The notes under the pieces are model-generated. The model did no database searches. It saw only the letters and a program-made list of their open reading frames with translations, and was not told the origin of the DNA. A program made the translations under genes and the position numbers. A stretch of 64,000 nt of DNA from Artemisia argyi (lineage: Eukaryota; Streptophyta; Magnoliopsida; Asterales; Asteraceae), in assembly GCA_030686995.1 (NCBI GenBank), contig CM060698.1, forward strand, positions 142,309,106-142,373,105. Direction: 5' to 3'. Below are positions 1 through 12,143 of this stretch, one piece after another. Numbering within the stretch: the stretch's first letter is position 1; every line of letters starts with the position of its first letter.

Positions 1-208
1 TATGGCTCATTTGTCTTTAGATGAGGGACTTAACATAATGATAGTTATGTTCCCTAAAGCAGACGTCACTTTATTCAACAAGCCCTTAAAACTAGTCTCA
101 ACAATACTTCTCACATATCATCCTTAGGGTGGAGCGTAAGAAGATATACTTGTCTATATGTACGTTATGAAAGAAACCGTTATTAAGAAGGTCATGGGTA
201 TGACCCGT

Positions 209-1053
209 GTTACGCGGCCACCCATGTGATATTCAGTCCTTTTTTTTAAATGCACCATGTGATTTCACATGCTCCATTTCTAGGGTAGCTGTTAGTATAT
301 AACATAAGTTTAGGGGGTTTAAATGCAATTCTGTAAAAAAAACTGTTGTTCTCAACATGTGATCCATGTGTGGTAAAAGTGGTTGGATCATACAGGTTAA
401 ATTGCTACATAAGGTAGGGTGACAACTGACAAGGGTGTGTCAAAATGAACATTCATGAATCTTTGCAATGATGTTGAAAAATAATAATCATGAACATAAA
501 TTTAATGCAAAACCAACCTTAGATCTAACAAGTATTTTAGGTTTGGACAATGATCATTCATACATATATATACATATCAATCTTCTTGTCCTATAGATAC
601 TGTTTATATTTAGGTTTTGATATAAGAGTTTGGAAGATGCTTTAAATGAAAACAAGTACATGATGTATACGTTTACTTGATAACTAACTCATGTCAGATA
701 AATTGATGTCATTTTTTAATGCATATGTACTTCATTTAGTATTACCATTCCATACCAACACTTGTGTACGTGATCTATACAATATTCTTGATGTTGATTC
801 TCGTTCTCACCTTTCACACACATGTGCAATGATGTTGAAGTTAATGGTAGATTTATTTGCCCTTTTGAGTTTCGATCCACTTCACTGGGAAGATCAGTAC
901 AAAGTACAAGTATGCATTATAGATATTCTAGAATTAATGCCCTTAATTATTAGACATGTGACAATGTGGGGTTTTGTGATTAGAACCTGTGATTTTGCAC
1001 GGTTTATTATGGGATATCGACGTACAAATCATAGCTAGGGTGGCCGCCTTAAC
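209..1053. repeat. Candidate TIR-bounded element of unknown family
   Basis: A 15-base sequence at 209-223 (core GCGGCCACCC) reappears inverted at 1038-1053 (GGGTGGCCGC), about 815 bp apart, and the flanks outside the two copies are loosely similar as inverted sequence. A 115-codon open frame (691-1038, plus) ends at the right inverted repeat. I do not recognise this protein; it has a hydrophobic middle and no motif I can name, so it may be chance or a remnant. No clear target-site duplication was found. The rest of 1-1679 is AT-rich and holds nothing else I can support. Confidence 0.3.
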
Positions 1054-1687
1054 ATCTTAATGACCCAACCGTGATAATTTATAGAATTTTCCTAAAGACT
1101 AAAGAGAACTGCTATATCATCCTCTTATACGCATCTTCATAGTTAACTTTTAGATGTTCACATGCCAATCATTCATTAATTCATATAGAATATTAGCTTA
1201 GAAAGACGATTTAGTTGCTCTTATCATTTCTAATCTTACAGTTTTTATGTTGCTAATTGTTGAAAGAGATATTGTTAAATGGGCAAATCGATTTGAAATA
1301 TTTCTTACGAAAGAATTCATCATTTAGTATTATACGATGAGAGCTGCCGGGAGTATAATTGTATAAAATTCTGAAAAAGCTTGATAATTTAGGCGAATAT
1401 CTTAGAGAATTAATAAGAAGACCTTCCGATCATCAAATGTAACCCCCTAATGTTGATCACAAGACTTGTAGAATTTAAGCTTAAATCTTGTTATTTAAAA
1501 AGAACCTCTTCGAGTCGTTCCAAGTTTTATGTTTCTAGTTCATTGGTAGCCCAAAACTATGGTGTAGCATGTTCATAAAAAAAAGTGCATCATGATGTGG
1601 TTCATCTTGTCTGTTTGAATAACTAGGCCTTAAAACTAGTCGTAACTGGGAAAAGCCCAAATTAGTTTTGGGCCACTGCAGTAATTT

Positions 1688-2150
1688 TAGGGGTGTTCAT
1701 CGGTTCGGTTATCGGTTAATCGGTTTATTCGGTTCAGATTGTTCGGTTAAAAAAAAATTTTGGGTCATAACCGAAAACCGAACCGAGAACCGAACCGAAG
1801 TTCGGTTCGGTTATGGGTCAAAACCGAAAACCGAATTTTTTACTTAAATTACACTATTTATATTTTTTTTTGAATTTAATTATATATATTTTTGGCAAAA
1901 AAAATATTTCAAGCATAAAAAAATGTTTTTTTTTATATTAGTATAAAATTTTAATGGATATTTTTTATATTTAAAATAATATAAATATATAAAAAATATA
2001 TATATTTATATAAATTCGGTTTTTGGTTCAGATAGCTAAACCCATATCCAAACCGAAAACCGAATTTTTAATTCGGTTCGGTTCGGTTTTAACAAGTTCG
2101 GTTCGGTTTTCGGTTTATTCGGTTAATTAACCGAACCGTGAACACCCCTA
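1688..2150. mobile_element. hAT-type MITE
   Basis: A 463-bp non-coding element. The ends are TAGGGGTGTTC and its inverse GAACACCCCTA. It is flanked by a perfect 8-bp target-site duplication AGTAATTT (1680-1687 and 2151-2158). The subterminal regions are rich in inverted CGGTTCGGTT-type motifs around an AT-rich core. An 8-bp duplication with TAGGGGTG-like ends is typical of the hAT superfamily. Confidence 0.85.
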
Positions 2151-2222
2151 AGTAATTTAACGGACCAAAGATATTCAAGGTATTACATATCGTTTAGTTT
2201 TATAAACTCAAAAAGCCACTAA

Positions 2223-2901
2223 GTGGGTGTTTCTTTTTCCCTTAGCTAAGAGAATAGATCCACACAACTATTTAATAATGATTTTTTTATGTGGAGCCCA
2301 CATTTTTCAACTAATACCTCTATATCACCAAAGCATATAAATATGATCTCTTCCCATAGCGTTCTCGAGTTTTCTTAGGTGGGGATAGAAATGATGTGTA
2401 AAGAAGAGAAAAGAAAGGAAAAGGAAAGAAAAGAAAGTTGATTTTATATTTCATGTTCTTGAGTTGAAATGAAATGAAAGGAAAAGAAATAATGTTGTGT
2501 TCTTGAATTGGAAAGAAAAGAAAGAAAAAAGAGACATAATTACATTTATTCACTTTTAAATATGTTCATTTTATCATAAGAGTCGAATATGAGTAAATAT
2601 TGAAAGTTATATCGGTTATTATATAGTAAAAAGTGCGGTTCTAGAATTGTTTCCGTCCACATCCGCCCATATTTGGGCGAAAAATTCCTATAGGAAAATG
2701 GTAATAATTTTCCTTTCATTTACTTCGTGTTTCTTTTCCTTTATGTCTAAGAAAAACTCAAGAATACAATAAAATTTCAGTTTCTTATCATTTCCTTCTA
2801 AAAATGAACTCGAGAACGGAGCGTTACGCCCTAAGATGGCCTTAGCTAGAACGTGGGGGCCTACATGGCCTTAGCTAAGGAAAAAAAAAAGAAACACCCC
2901 C
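2223..2901. mobile_element. Tourist-like (PIF/Harbinger) MITE
   Basis: A 679-bp element with long inverted ends: GTGGGTGTTTC followed by a T-rich run and CTTAGCTAAG on the left, and the inverse ending GAAACACCCCC on the right. A TAA target duplication lies at 2220-2222 and 2902-2904. A second inverted pair (around TTCTCGAGTT near 2362 and AACTCGAGAAC near 2807) suggests nesting. The open frame on the minus strand here is low-complexity and unlikely to be a gene. Confidence 0.65.
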
Positions 2902-2904
2902 TAA

Positions 2905-3658
2905 GATGAGTTGTTAATAACTCCGTTTACGATTGTAATTATATCTAGACTGTCATTTGTATCGAGTAATAATCAAACTAGCTGAATAAAATATTAAATC
3001 TGGAAAATTATGGAAACTTATGACCACACTTTTATTAGAAAAACTGGACCATATAAGAACCGAATTGAACAATGGGTAGTTTTGGGTAACCTCAGTATCT
3101 TGCACGTCATTTACTGATGTAAAAAGAGACTCAGGGCGCCTAGAGGGATTGAAAAACTGTTTATTTTTGCTGTGACTAAAATGAGTGTTGAACCAAGTAA
3201 ATGGTATGACTTCCTGACTTCCTGTTCCATTTTGTTTTATGAATAGTATGGTTCTGTTATCTCTTATTTGTAAGATCCGTCACATACTCACGTTAAGTAA
3301 TCTTGTGAACGTCACGTTCTTGCATGTATTTTTTTCTTTTGAATGGCACGTTCTCAAATATATATATATATTTTACATCGAATTTTTAGTGGATGAACAC
3401 AGTTAAGATGATCTCATTGTATGCAAAAACAAGAGATCGTCATTAAACAAAGTGAGCAACCTTTACCAATATGAAGTTGTCGGCTTTAATTAAGCAATAA
3501 TGTTGTCGTTTTTGACCCGTTAATCATGTCCTATACATTTTTGGTCATGTAAAACCCCTTTGTGACAAAAAAACAAGAATCTTGTCAAAGAAAATTAATT
3601 TCTTTTTGTTTATTATAATAAAATGTGTTGTAGATTTATGCTTTTTGTTCATTTTAAG
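2905..3658. other. Intergenic or intronic sequence, no feature
   Basis: AT-rich sequence between the MITE and the PIN gene fragment. I looked for an upstream PIN exon (the one starting GTGGCATGTGGC in the intact gene) and did not find it. The last part is probably intron of the truncated PIN copy, because it ends in the acceptor TTTTAAG. Confidence 0.5.
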
Positions 3659-4115
3659 GTTTGTTTATGGTGCTTCAACCTAAGTTAATAGCATGTGGGA
3701 GATCAAAGGCTTTGCTTGGCATGATAGTGAAGTTTATTAGTTGGTCCATTGGTAATAGTAATAGCAAACTTCATAGTTGGCATTCGCGGCACCCTCTTCA
3801 AGATCTCCATTGTTCAGGTAAATGTTAATCATAGTATAGTTCATGGTGTTAATTTATCTAATATTCGTCGTTTGTTTATGTTCATGGATAGGCATCACTA
3901 GCAGTAGGAGTCTTACCATTTGTTTACGCTAAAGAATACGATGTTCCAACAATTCTTAGTACTGCGTAAGAAGTGATTGCATTATATAGGCTTTTTGGGT
4001 GCTTGTTTGTTAATTTTTGACAGCTCATATCAGGTTATCTTTTTCAATCAGGCTTATATTTGGAATGTTGATCACGGTGCCTATAACTCTGTGCTACTAC
4101 ATCGTACTTGAACTT

Positions 4116-4704
4116 TGTTGGAAAATTTAGTGCACTTGAGGGATTAATTCACACCTGGTAATGGGTTTGGAGGTACGGAGTGTACACCCATTTGGTCACT
4201 GAATCCCTTGACTCAATAGTGGTTATGCTAGTGTGAATCTGTTTCTGCTGATGGTGGATTCTGCTGATGGTGGAATTCTGCTGCTAGTAGATTCTGTTGC
4301 TAGAATGATTCTGCTGATGGCATCAGTTTATTCTGCTGCTCGTTTTTAACCACTAATTCATGCTATTATGGAAAATATTATGATATAATTAATGGGCCGT
4401 TAATTATACATAATTCCATGGGCTAGGGTTTGAGTATTCTCTATTATAAATAAAGGTCATAATACATCTGCATGGATATACGATACAACACAAACCCTAA
4501 ACACTTGAATACGTTCCTGTTCTTGATTTGTGCCTAAAACAAGAACATCACTTGGTCTTATCCCATAGATATATTCGTGTAACCCGTGCATAGGGGTCAA
4601 ATAGTTTCTATTAGAAAGTGATAACACGATTTCAAGTGAATATCCGATACTCATTGATTATCTTAACCCTAATCTGGGAACACTCAAACAGCAATTAACC
4701 AACA
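4116..4704 (+). repeat. 5' LTR of the old Copia element
   Basis: Begins TGTTGGAAAATTTAG and ends ACCAACA. It contains repeats of a TTCTGCTGATGG-type unit (about 4236-4335) and a TATA-like ATTATAAATAAAGG near 4443, a likely promoter. It differs from the 3' LTR by indels in the minisatellite and by scattered substitutions, so the insertion is not recent. Confidence 0.9.
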
Positions 4705-4731
4705 ATCAATAGAAACTATTAATGATAATCA

Positions 4732-5510
4732 ATGGCTGCTAACTTTTCCAAGTTGGAAAAGTTTGAAGGTGTTGATTTCAGAAGATGGCAAAAGAAGATA
4801 CACTTCTTGTTGTCAAGTATGAATGTGGTTTATGTTCTGACAACTGAGATTCCAGAAAATTATGGAGAATATGCTACTATGGAACAAATGAAGGCAAGAA
4901 GCAAATGGGAGAATGATGATTATGTCTGCAGGGGTTTAATTCTCAATGGTATGTTTGATTCTCTATTTGATATTTATCAGAATGTTGAAACTTCTCAATA
5001 ACTATGGGATTCCTTGGAAGCCAAATATATGGCTGAGGACGCATCAAGTAAGAATTTCCTTGTAAGTAATTTTAACAATTACAAAATGGTTGATTCTAGA
5101 CCTGTCATGGAACAATACAATGAACTTCTTAGTATACTTGGTCGAGTCACACAACACAAGATGAACATGGATGAGGCTATTTCAGTCTCTTGTATCATTG
5201 ATAAATTACCTCCTTCTTGGAAAGATTTTAAGCATATGCTGAAACATAAGAAAGAGGAATTAACTCTTGTTGAGTTGGGCAGTCACTTGGGTATTGAGGA
5301 TTCACTCAAAGCACAAGACATTGACAAGCCAAAGAGTAGCAATGCTACTGGTCCATCAGTTGTCAATATGGTGGAGCATAACAACTCCTCCAGGAACAGT
5401 GACAATAAGGGCAAACGTAAGCATCAAGATAACACCAAATCTGATCTTAACAAGAAACCAAAAGTGACTTGTTAGAAGTGTGGTAAAACTAGACACTTCA
5501 GGAAAGATTG
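4732..5510 (+). pseudogene. Copia gag remnant
   Basis: The gag frame starts at ATG 4732 in the context AATCAATGGCT, shortly after the 5' LTR. The first part (KLEKFEGVDFRRWQKK) is typical of plant Copia gag. TAA at 4999-5001 interrupts it and the frame continues as the UBN2-type gag domain to about 5475. A CCHC zinc knuckle (C-x2-C-x4-H-x4-C, 5470-5510) is cut by TAG at 5473-5475, directly after its first cysteine. It cannot make a full capsid protein without readthrough. Confidence 0.85.
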
Positions 5511-7952
5511 TAAAGGTGTTAAGATTGGCAATAAAACCAATGGATCAGGCACAAGTGGAGGGAATGGTAACACCAATTCTCTAAAAGGTCAGAATATATT
5601 TAATAAGTCTTTTGAAATTTATTATGTTACATATATTTTTGAAATATATTTTGTAAATGATGATGATGTTGCTTGGTGGGTTGACTCTGGTGCAACAATT
5701 CATGTGTGTAATGATAGAAGCTGGTTCAAGACCTATGAGTCAATGAATGATGGTTCTATTCTTCATATGGGAAATGAGTCAACTGCCCTGGTTCTTGGAA
5801 AAGGATGTGTTGATTTAAAGTTTAGTTCTGGAAAGATTGTTTCTTTGTTTAATGTTTTACATGTTCCTGATATTAGAAAGAACTTGGTTTCTAGTAGTGT
5901 TTTGAATAATTGTGGTTATAAACAAGTGATTGAATCTAATAAGTTTATTTTATCTAAACATGGTGTGTTTATTGGTTTTGCATATTTGTGTAATCAAATG
6001 TTCGGGCTTAATATTGTTAATGATATTGGTAATTCTGCTTTTATATCAACCTCTAAACTTAATGATTCAACCATATGGCATGCAAGACTTGGCCATGTAC
6101 ACTTTAAAAGAATGCGAGATATGTCTAAGGATGGGTTAATTCCAGCCTTTGATATGGACACTGGTAAGTGTAAAACTTGCATGAAGACCAAAATTACTAA
6201 GAAACCATTTCAAAGTATAAAACGTGAAACTAAAGTTTTGGAGTTGATTCATAGTGACCTATGTGATCTTCATGCTACTCCCTTTTTGAGGAACAAGAAA
6301 TACTTTGTGACTTTTACTGATGATGCTTCTAGGTTTTGTTATGTTTATTTGTTACATACTAAGGATGAAGCATTAGATAAATTTAAAGTATTTAAAACTG
6401 AAGTTGAATTGCAATAAGGGTCTCTAACCAAAAGATTTAGGACTGATAGGGGAGGTGAGTACATGGATACTCTGTATTTTCAGTCTGTTGGTATAATCCA
6501 TGAAACGACTGCCCCTTATACTCCTCAGCAAAATGGTATTTCTGAAAGGAAAAACAGGGTGCTGAAGGAGATGGTTAATTCCATGTTTTCCTATTCAGGG
6601 CTGAGTCAAAGGTTCTGGGGTGAAGCTATGTTAACAGCTTGCTATTTATTAAATAGGGTTCCTAATAAAAAGAACAAGGTTACTCCTTATGAACTCTGGA
6701 CTAAAAAGAAACCCAACCTGAATTATCTCAGGGTTTGGGGTTGTAGGGCTGTTGTTAGACTCCCTGATCCAAAGCAGAAAACTTTGGGTGAAAGAGGCAT
6801 TGAATGCATCTTTGTTGGATATGCTGAGCATTCCAAGGCATATAGGTTCTATGTTATTGAACCTAATGAATCTGTTTCAATTAGCTCAACAATTGAATCA
6901 AGGGATGCACTATTTGATGAGAATGGATTCTCATCAGTCCCTAGATCAAGTCAAAGAATTCCAAATGGAACTGATGACATTGGTGTATCAGAGGTCCCTG
7001 ATGAATTACCATCTCAGGCCCTTGATGAGGTTGTGGAACAACAACCTGAACCTGAGCTCAGAAGGAGCAATAGGGCCAGGACTCCAAAGTCATTTGGACC
7101 TGAGTTTCAATTATACTTAATTGAAGGTACAAGGAGTGAGGTCTTTGACCAATACTCTTATTGCTTTATTGTTGAGGATGTTCCCAAAACATTTGAAGAA
7201 GCAATGAAGTCCCAGGATGTTGCTTTCTAGAAAAGAAGCAATTAATGATGAGATGGACTCCATCATGGGCAATAACACTTATGTGTTGACTGATCTACCA
7301 CCTGGTTGCAAACCTCTAGGTAGCAAATGGATTTTCAAAAAGAAAATGAAGGTAGATGGAACTGTTAAAAAGTTCAAGACAAGACTAGTTATTCAGGGCT
7401 TTAAACAAAAGTTAGGGATAGACTATTTTGATACTTATGCTCCAGTGGCTCGTATCAGTACCATAAGATTGCTGATTGCTTTGGCATCAATTCACAATAT
7501 GATTATTCATCAGATGGATGTGAAGACAACTTTCTTGAATGGTGATTTAGATGAGGAAGTTTATATGAACCAACCACAGGGCTTCATCATGTTTGGCAAT
7601 GAAAACAAGGTGTGTAAACTGATTAAGTCTCTTTGTGGACTGAAACAGACACCTAAGCGATGGCATCAAAAGTTTGATGAAGTGGTTTTGTCTAGTGATT
7701 ATTTACTTAACCAGACTGACAAATGTGTATATAGCAAATTTGATAAATCTGATAAAGAAGTCATCATTTGTCTATATGTTGATGACATGTTGATCTTTGG
7801 CACTGATCAAAATCAAGTTAACCTTACAAAGGCATTTTTGTCATCAAAGTTCTCTATGAAGGATATTGGGGAGGCTGATGTCATCCTTGGCATTAGGATT
7901 AAACATGAAAGTAACAAAATTTCTATATCTTAATCTCATTACATTGAGAAAG

Positions 7953-9033
7953 TGTAACACCCCCAAATTTATGTTTGTAGCAGTGGAAAAGTAATTTGGG
8001 TGTTACGGGGAGGATCGAAGTTATAATAACATAAAACGGCTTAAAAGAAGCGTTTTGAAAGTTTATTTGTCATTCAAATAATATTTTTAATAAAAGATGA
8101 AACATTTGATTTAGAATCTCATTAAAAGATATAAAGGCTTGTAAGAATGATATATTTGATTTTTACACCATTTTAATTTATCAGAGTAATAAATGCCCAC
8201 TCCGTGTCTTGTCCTGCTCCGTTAATTACCTGAGATACACATGCTTAAAAGTGTCAACACAAAGGTTGATGAGTTTATAGAGTTTTATGGAAAACCATTT
8301 ATTTCAAATAGATTCAGGAATATTTAGTAATAATTATAATAAATACTAACAATGATAGAACAAGTATTGAGTGATGGTGATTATAATCACAAATAATTCA
8401 TATAGATATTCAATCAAATTCAAATAATGGATCATAATCCTAACATGAGATGGAAACTCAAGATGCTAATTTAGTGAGACTTATAATTCAAATATGGTCA
8501 ATTTCCTATACAGCTGTAACTAGATATATGTTTGAAGACATATATTTTCTTATAGATACACGCAAAATGTTAACAAAATACCGTAAAACGGAGGTGATTA
8601 TCAAGTCAATGATAATATTGCCCTCATGTAATAGGTGATTTGCCAATTCCTATTTTTACTCAAATATAGTGCATCACGACTAATACGACTAACCATATGC
8701 ATGTGGCATTCCGTCAAGTATTAGTGGGATAGGATGTCAAGCCTTAACAGGTTTCGAAGTTGTTCACTATATTCGCGCTCACATACAAGTGATTAATGGC
8801 TCATGATAGAGGGACTTTATGGCTATAAGGGTAACTTAGGCAATATCAAGGTAATGATGTTACTAGAGTATTTGTGCTCTTCCTAGCAATTATTTCTTTT
8901 GAAACATAGAAATATCATATAGAGATATGGGAATCATTCAAGATGTTATAGTATAGTCAAGTATCATGCCACAATAATCATTTTGGAAATATTATCATCT
9001 GAGTTCAGTATTTTAGTTAAGAAATTTGCCAGT

Positions 9034-9107
<74 letters not shown>

Positions 9108-11926
9108 ATCTTAAGACATAAACTTCATCAGGTAAATATTAATAAGGAAATTGATTTGAATCATGTAATTTATTCATATACTTATAAAATTATCAAAGTA
9201 TATGTAAACATGTATCTCCCCCAAAGAGTTAAAACAAGTATTGAAAATTAGGGCTATGACTCACCTCGATTGATACTGAAATGATGAAAAGTAAAGTCGG
9301 ATGAGATTATGATGACGGCTTTCAATATACAACGTGATAAATAAATTTATCTGAGAATTTGACCAAATACTATTTGGTAAATACGAAACGAATAACGAAA
9401 AATGAATAATCATTATGATGAATAGATGATATGCAAATGAAATTCTTATGTTTATAATAATATGACGAGATATGTTATTATTTCTAAAGTTTTCCTTTCT
9501 TAACCATAATGATAATAGTACGTAAAGATAATTAGTTAAAATATCGTTATATAATTTATTAACGTAAAAATAAAATGTAATGAAAATGCATATGATGTGA
9601 TGGGTGACGTAAAATAGAAAACAAAATAAAAATGTCAAATATAATATGTGGGTCCTTGTCCTTTTTCCAATTTTACACTTTTTACTCTAACGGCGTTAGC
9701 GTTACACCATTAGTCCTTTTTATATAATAATTTTTATTTATAGTCCACTACATGTCCAATATTAAAATCTGAGCTTGGAATATCAAATAATATCAATTTC
9801 TATCATAAACTTTCTATTTTGACAGTTTCAGTCCAAATTTTAAAGGGTTGGCAGTTTTAGTCCTTCTAAGTGTAACTAGTTTGCATTTTTAGTCCAAACA
9901 TTCAAAAATTATGGGAAAAATTATATTAAAATTTCTAGATCTTATTGAAGCTTATTCAAACTTGTATCAACAGCTTATTTGCCAAAATAGCTTATTTTCC
10001 AATAAATGGGCTTTTAACGAGCTAATTAAAGACCCGTTAACGTTTAACGATCCGTGAGCGTTGAGACAAGTTGGGCTTATCCCTAGGCTCATTTTTAATG
10101 TTATAAAATCATATCAAAAGAGCTTTTTGGTTCAGCTTATACGGAGTGCTTAATTTCAGCTTATTGGGCTTTTCAGTCCATTAAGCTTTTTATAATTAGT
10201 TTTGAATCATGTTTTTGTCGATTCACTTGGTCAATTTTTAAGGGTTTAAATGTGCTTATCATTACAAAGTATAAACTTGAAACTTTTAGTTTGTAGCAAG
10301 AAGAAACAGATTGTGTAAAAATAATGGGTTGTTGTTAAGTCGGATTTGGTTTTATGGGATCATTTTAGTCGCGATTTTGAGCAGTTTTCTGGGTAAAAAG
10401 ACTTAGAAAAATTCTAAGTTTTTCAGTTTTATCTCTTTTGGGTCGATTCACTTTAGTCATTTTAGAGGGTTGAGACGTGATTATTTTTACAAGTTATCTA
10501 TATGAAAGTTGTAGCTAGTCATGGAGTCTATGAGTTCATGTAAAAATATAGATGGGTCGTTAAATGAATTTGAGTTTTACAAGGCCATTTATTCTAAGTT
10601 TTCACTATATATACTTCTTATGTATAGTACGAATTGAGTTCTAGGGATGCATGTAACGTAAAAATAAACGTGAAACAAGTGTGCTACGTAACTCTTAGGC
10701 CTTCCAAGATAGAGGCTAGTCACGTTTGTGATGCTACTTGTTTAAATTGGTACGTAAATATATATATGCCAAAGTATATACGTTCGACATGAATTATACA
10801 TGATGCATGGAAATGAAATATCGAATGAAATGAAATCAAAAGGGTTCTAGGAGACTTACAACACCTCGAGGGTGGTAGAGAGTCGAGAGTGAGGAAGAAA
10901 AACACAAGATATGTTCACGTTTCGTTTAATGCCCAAGTAACGAATTTATATTAACCCGATTTCCTTGATAGCTTCTAAACGTGAGAGTGAAATACTTCGG
11001 GGCTTTCAGAGGTGATTTGAGGATAGTAAGGAAGTTATTATTCGTGTTTTGAAATGAAAGAAATAAGAGGAGGAAGATATAGTACATATAGCATGAATAT
11101 TTAACACATAAAGGTGCAAATATTTCAAAGAGACATGAATTACTATGCATGTTAGTGAATAAACAAATTTAGATTTCCTTTCTATCATCATATGACTTTA
11201 AGAAACATATGTAAGAGCTAGAAATGAGGTGTTTGTCTTGGTGACTAATATATATGTCGACTAGAACATATATACATACACGATTTGGAAAATAGTGTAG
11301 AACTTGATCCATAGCTGATGAAACTCAATATAAATCATGAAATCATGATTGAAATATTATTAGGATCATTTAGAAACAAATCGGAGTCAAAACGGTTAAG
11401 TTTTGGATTATTTATATATGTCGAGTGGATTGTTTTGGACCGAACACTTTGCCTTTCGAAAACATAGCAAATCTCGATATATGATCATAAGATTTGGCAT
11501 ATTTGTAGTCGGCTAGGTGAGAAACGAGATGGTGCAAAAATATATAGGTGTCGTGTTTAAGATTTGAGAGAACGAGGAGCGTTTTGGAGGATGTTTAGTC
11601 GAGTATATGAAGTTAATAAAATTAGAATTGGGCTTTAAGGTTTTTGGGCCGAAAAACTAGTTGGGTCATTTGGTTGGGCTGAAAAATATTACGGGCCCGT
11701 GTGGTTGTAATTAGTGTTAAGTAGGATTAGTGACTTATTTAGTTTTCGTTAAACATGTCCAGAGCTTGTTTCGTCATTTGGTGAATTTTGCAATATCGTA
11801 ATCATGACCATTTAATATAATAAGAAAAATTTCACATTTTTCTGTAAAAATGGTGATTAAAATAATGACAGAGATTAATATATAATTAACCGATGTTAAT
11901 AATATGGATTTTCGCAGTTCTCTACA
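7953..11926. mobile_element. Solo LTR of a gypsy-type element, 3,974 bp
   Basis: Starts TGTAACACCCCC and ends TCTCTACA, with a perfect 5-bp target duplication GAAAG (7948-7952 and 11927-11931). It interrupts the Copia reverse transcriptase to RNase H region; removing it and one duplication restores continuity with the second copy. It contains no primer-binding site or internal domain. It shares order and wording with the 2.9-kb LTRs at 32151-38694: the near-identical start, a GTGTCAACAC block (8251 vs 32439) and CTATGACTCACCT (9252 vs 33187). By comparison with that element, its parent lay on the minus strand. Small open frames within it look like chance. Confidence 0.8.
9037..9104. repeat. 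(AT)34 microsatellite
   Basis: A pure alternating AT run inside the solo LTR. Confidence 0.95.
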
Positions 11927-12143
11927 GAAAGTGTTGAAGAATTTTAATTACTTTGAGTGTACTCCAGTGAGTACTCCTATGGATACAAGTGAGAAGCTAA
12001 TGCCTAATACTAGTAAAGCTGTATGTCAACTTGAGTATTCTAGGGTGATTGGCTGCTTGATGTATGCCATGACTTGTACAATACCTGATATTGCTCTTGT
12101 TGTGGGTAAACTGAGCAGGTATACTAGTAATCCTTGTCCTATT

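Larger units (their letters stand above)
5640..12143 (+). pseudogene. Copia pol remnant, first copy (split by solo LTR)
   Basis: Protease motif WWVDSGAT near 5675, GAG-pre-integrase and HHCC region near 6070-6190, and integrase catalytic core to about 6560. Reverse transcriptase runs from about 7217 to 7952 with LYVDDML near 7772; the start of the next domain resumes at 11932-12143 after the solo LTR. Stops lie at 6415-6417 (TAA), 7228-7230 (TAG) and 7931-7933 (TAA), and an extra A after 7230 shifts the frame. The second copy keeps TGG where this one has TAG, and CAG where this one has TAA at 7931. The segment ends inside the RNase H region at a junction with integrase sequence. Confidence 0.85.

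Noticed and set aside
9261..9638. 125-residue minus-strand frame
   Set aside because: Lies inside the solo LTR, AT-rich composition, no motif.
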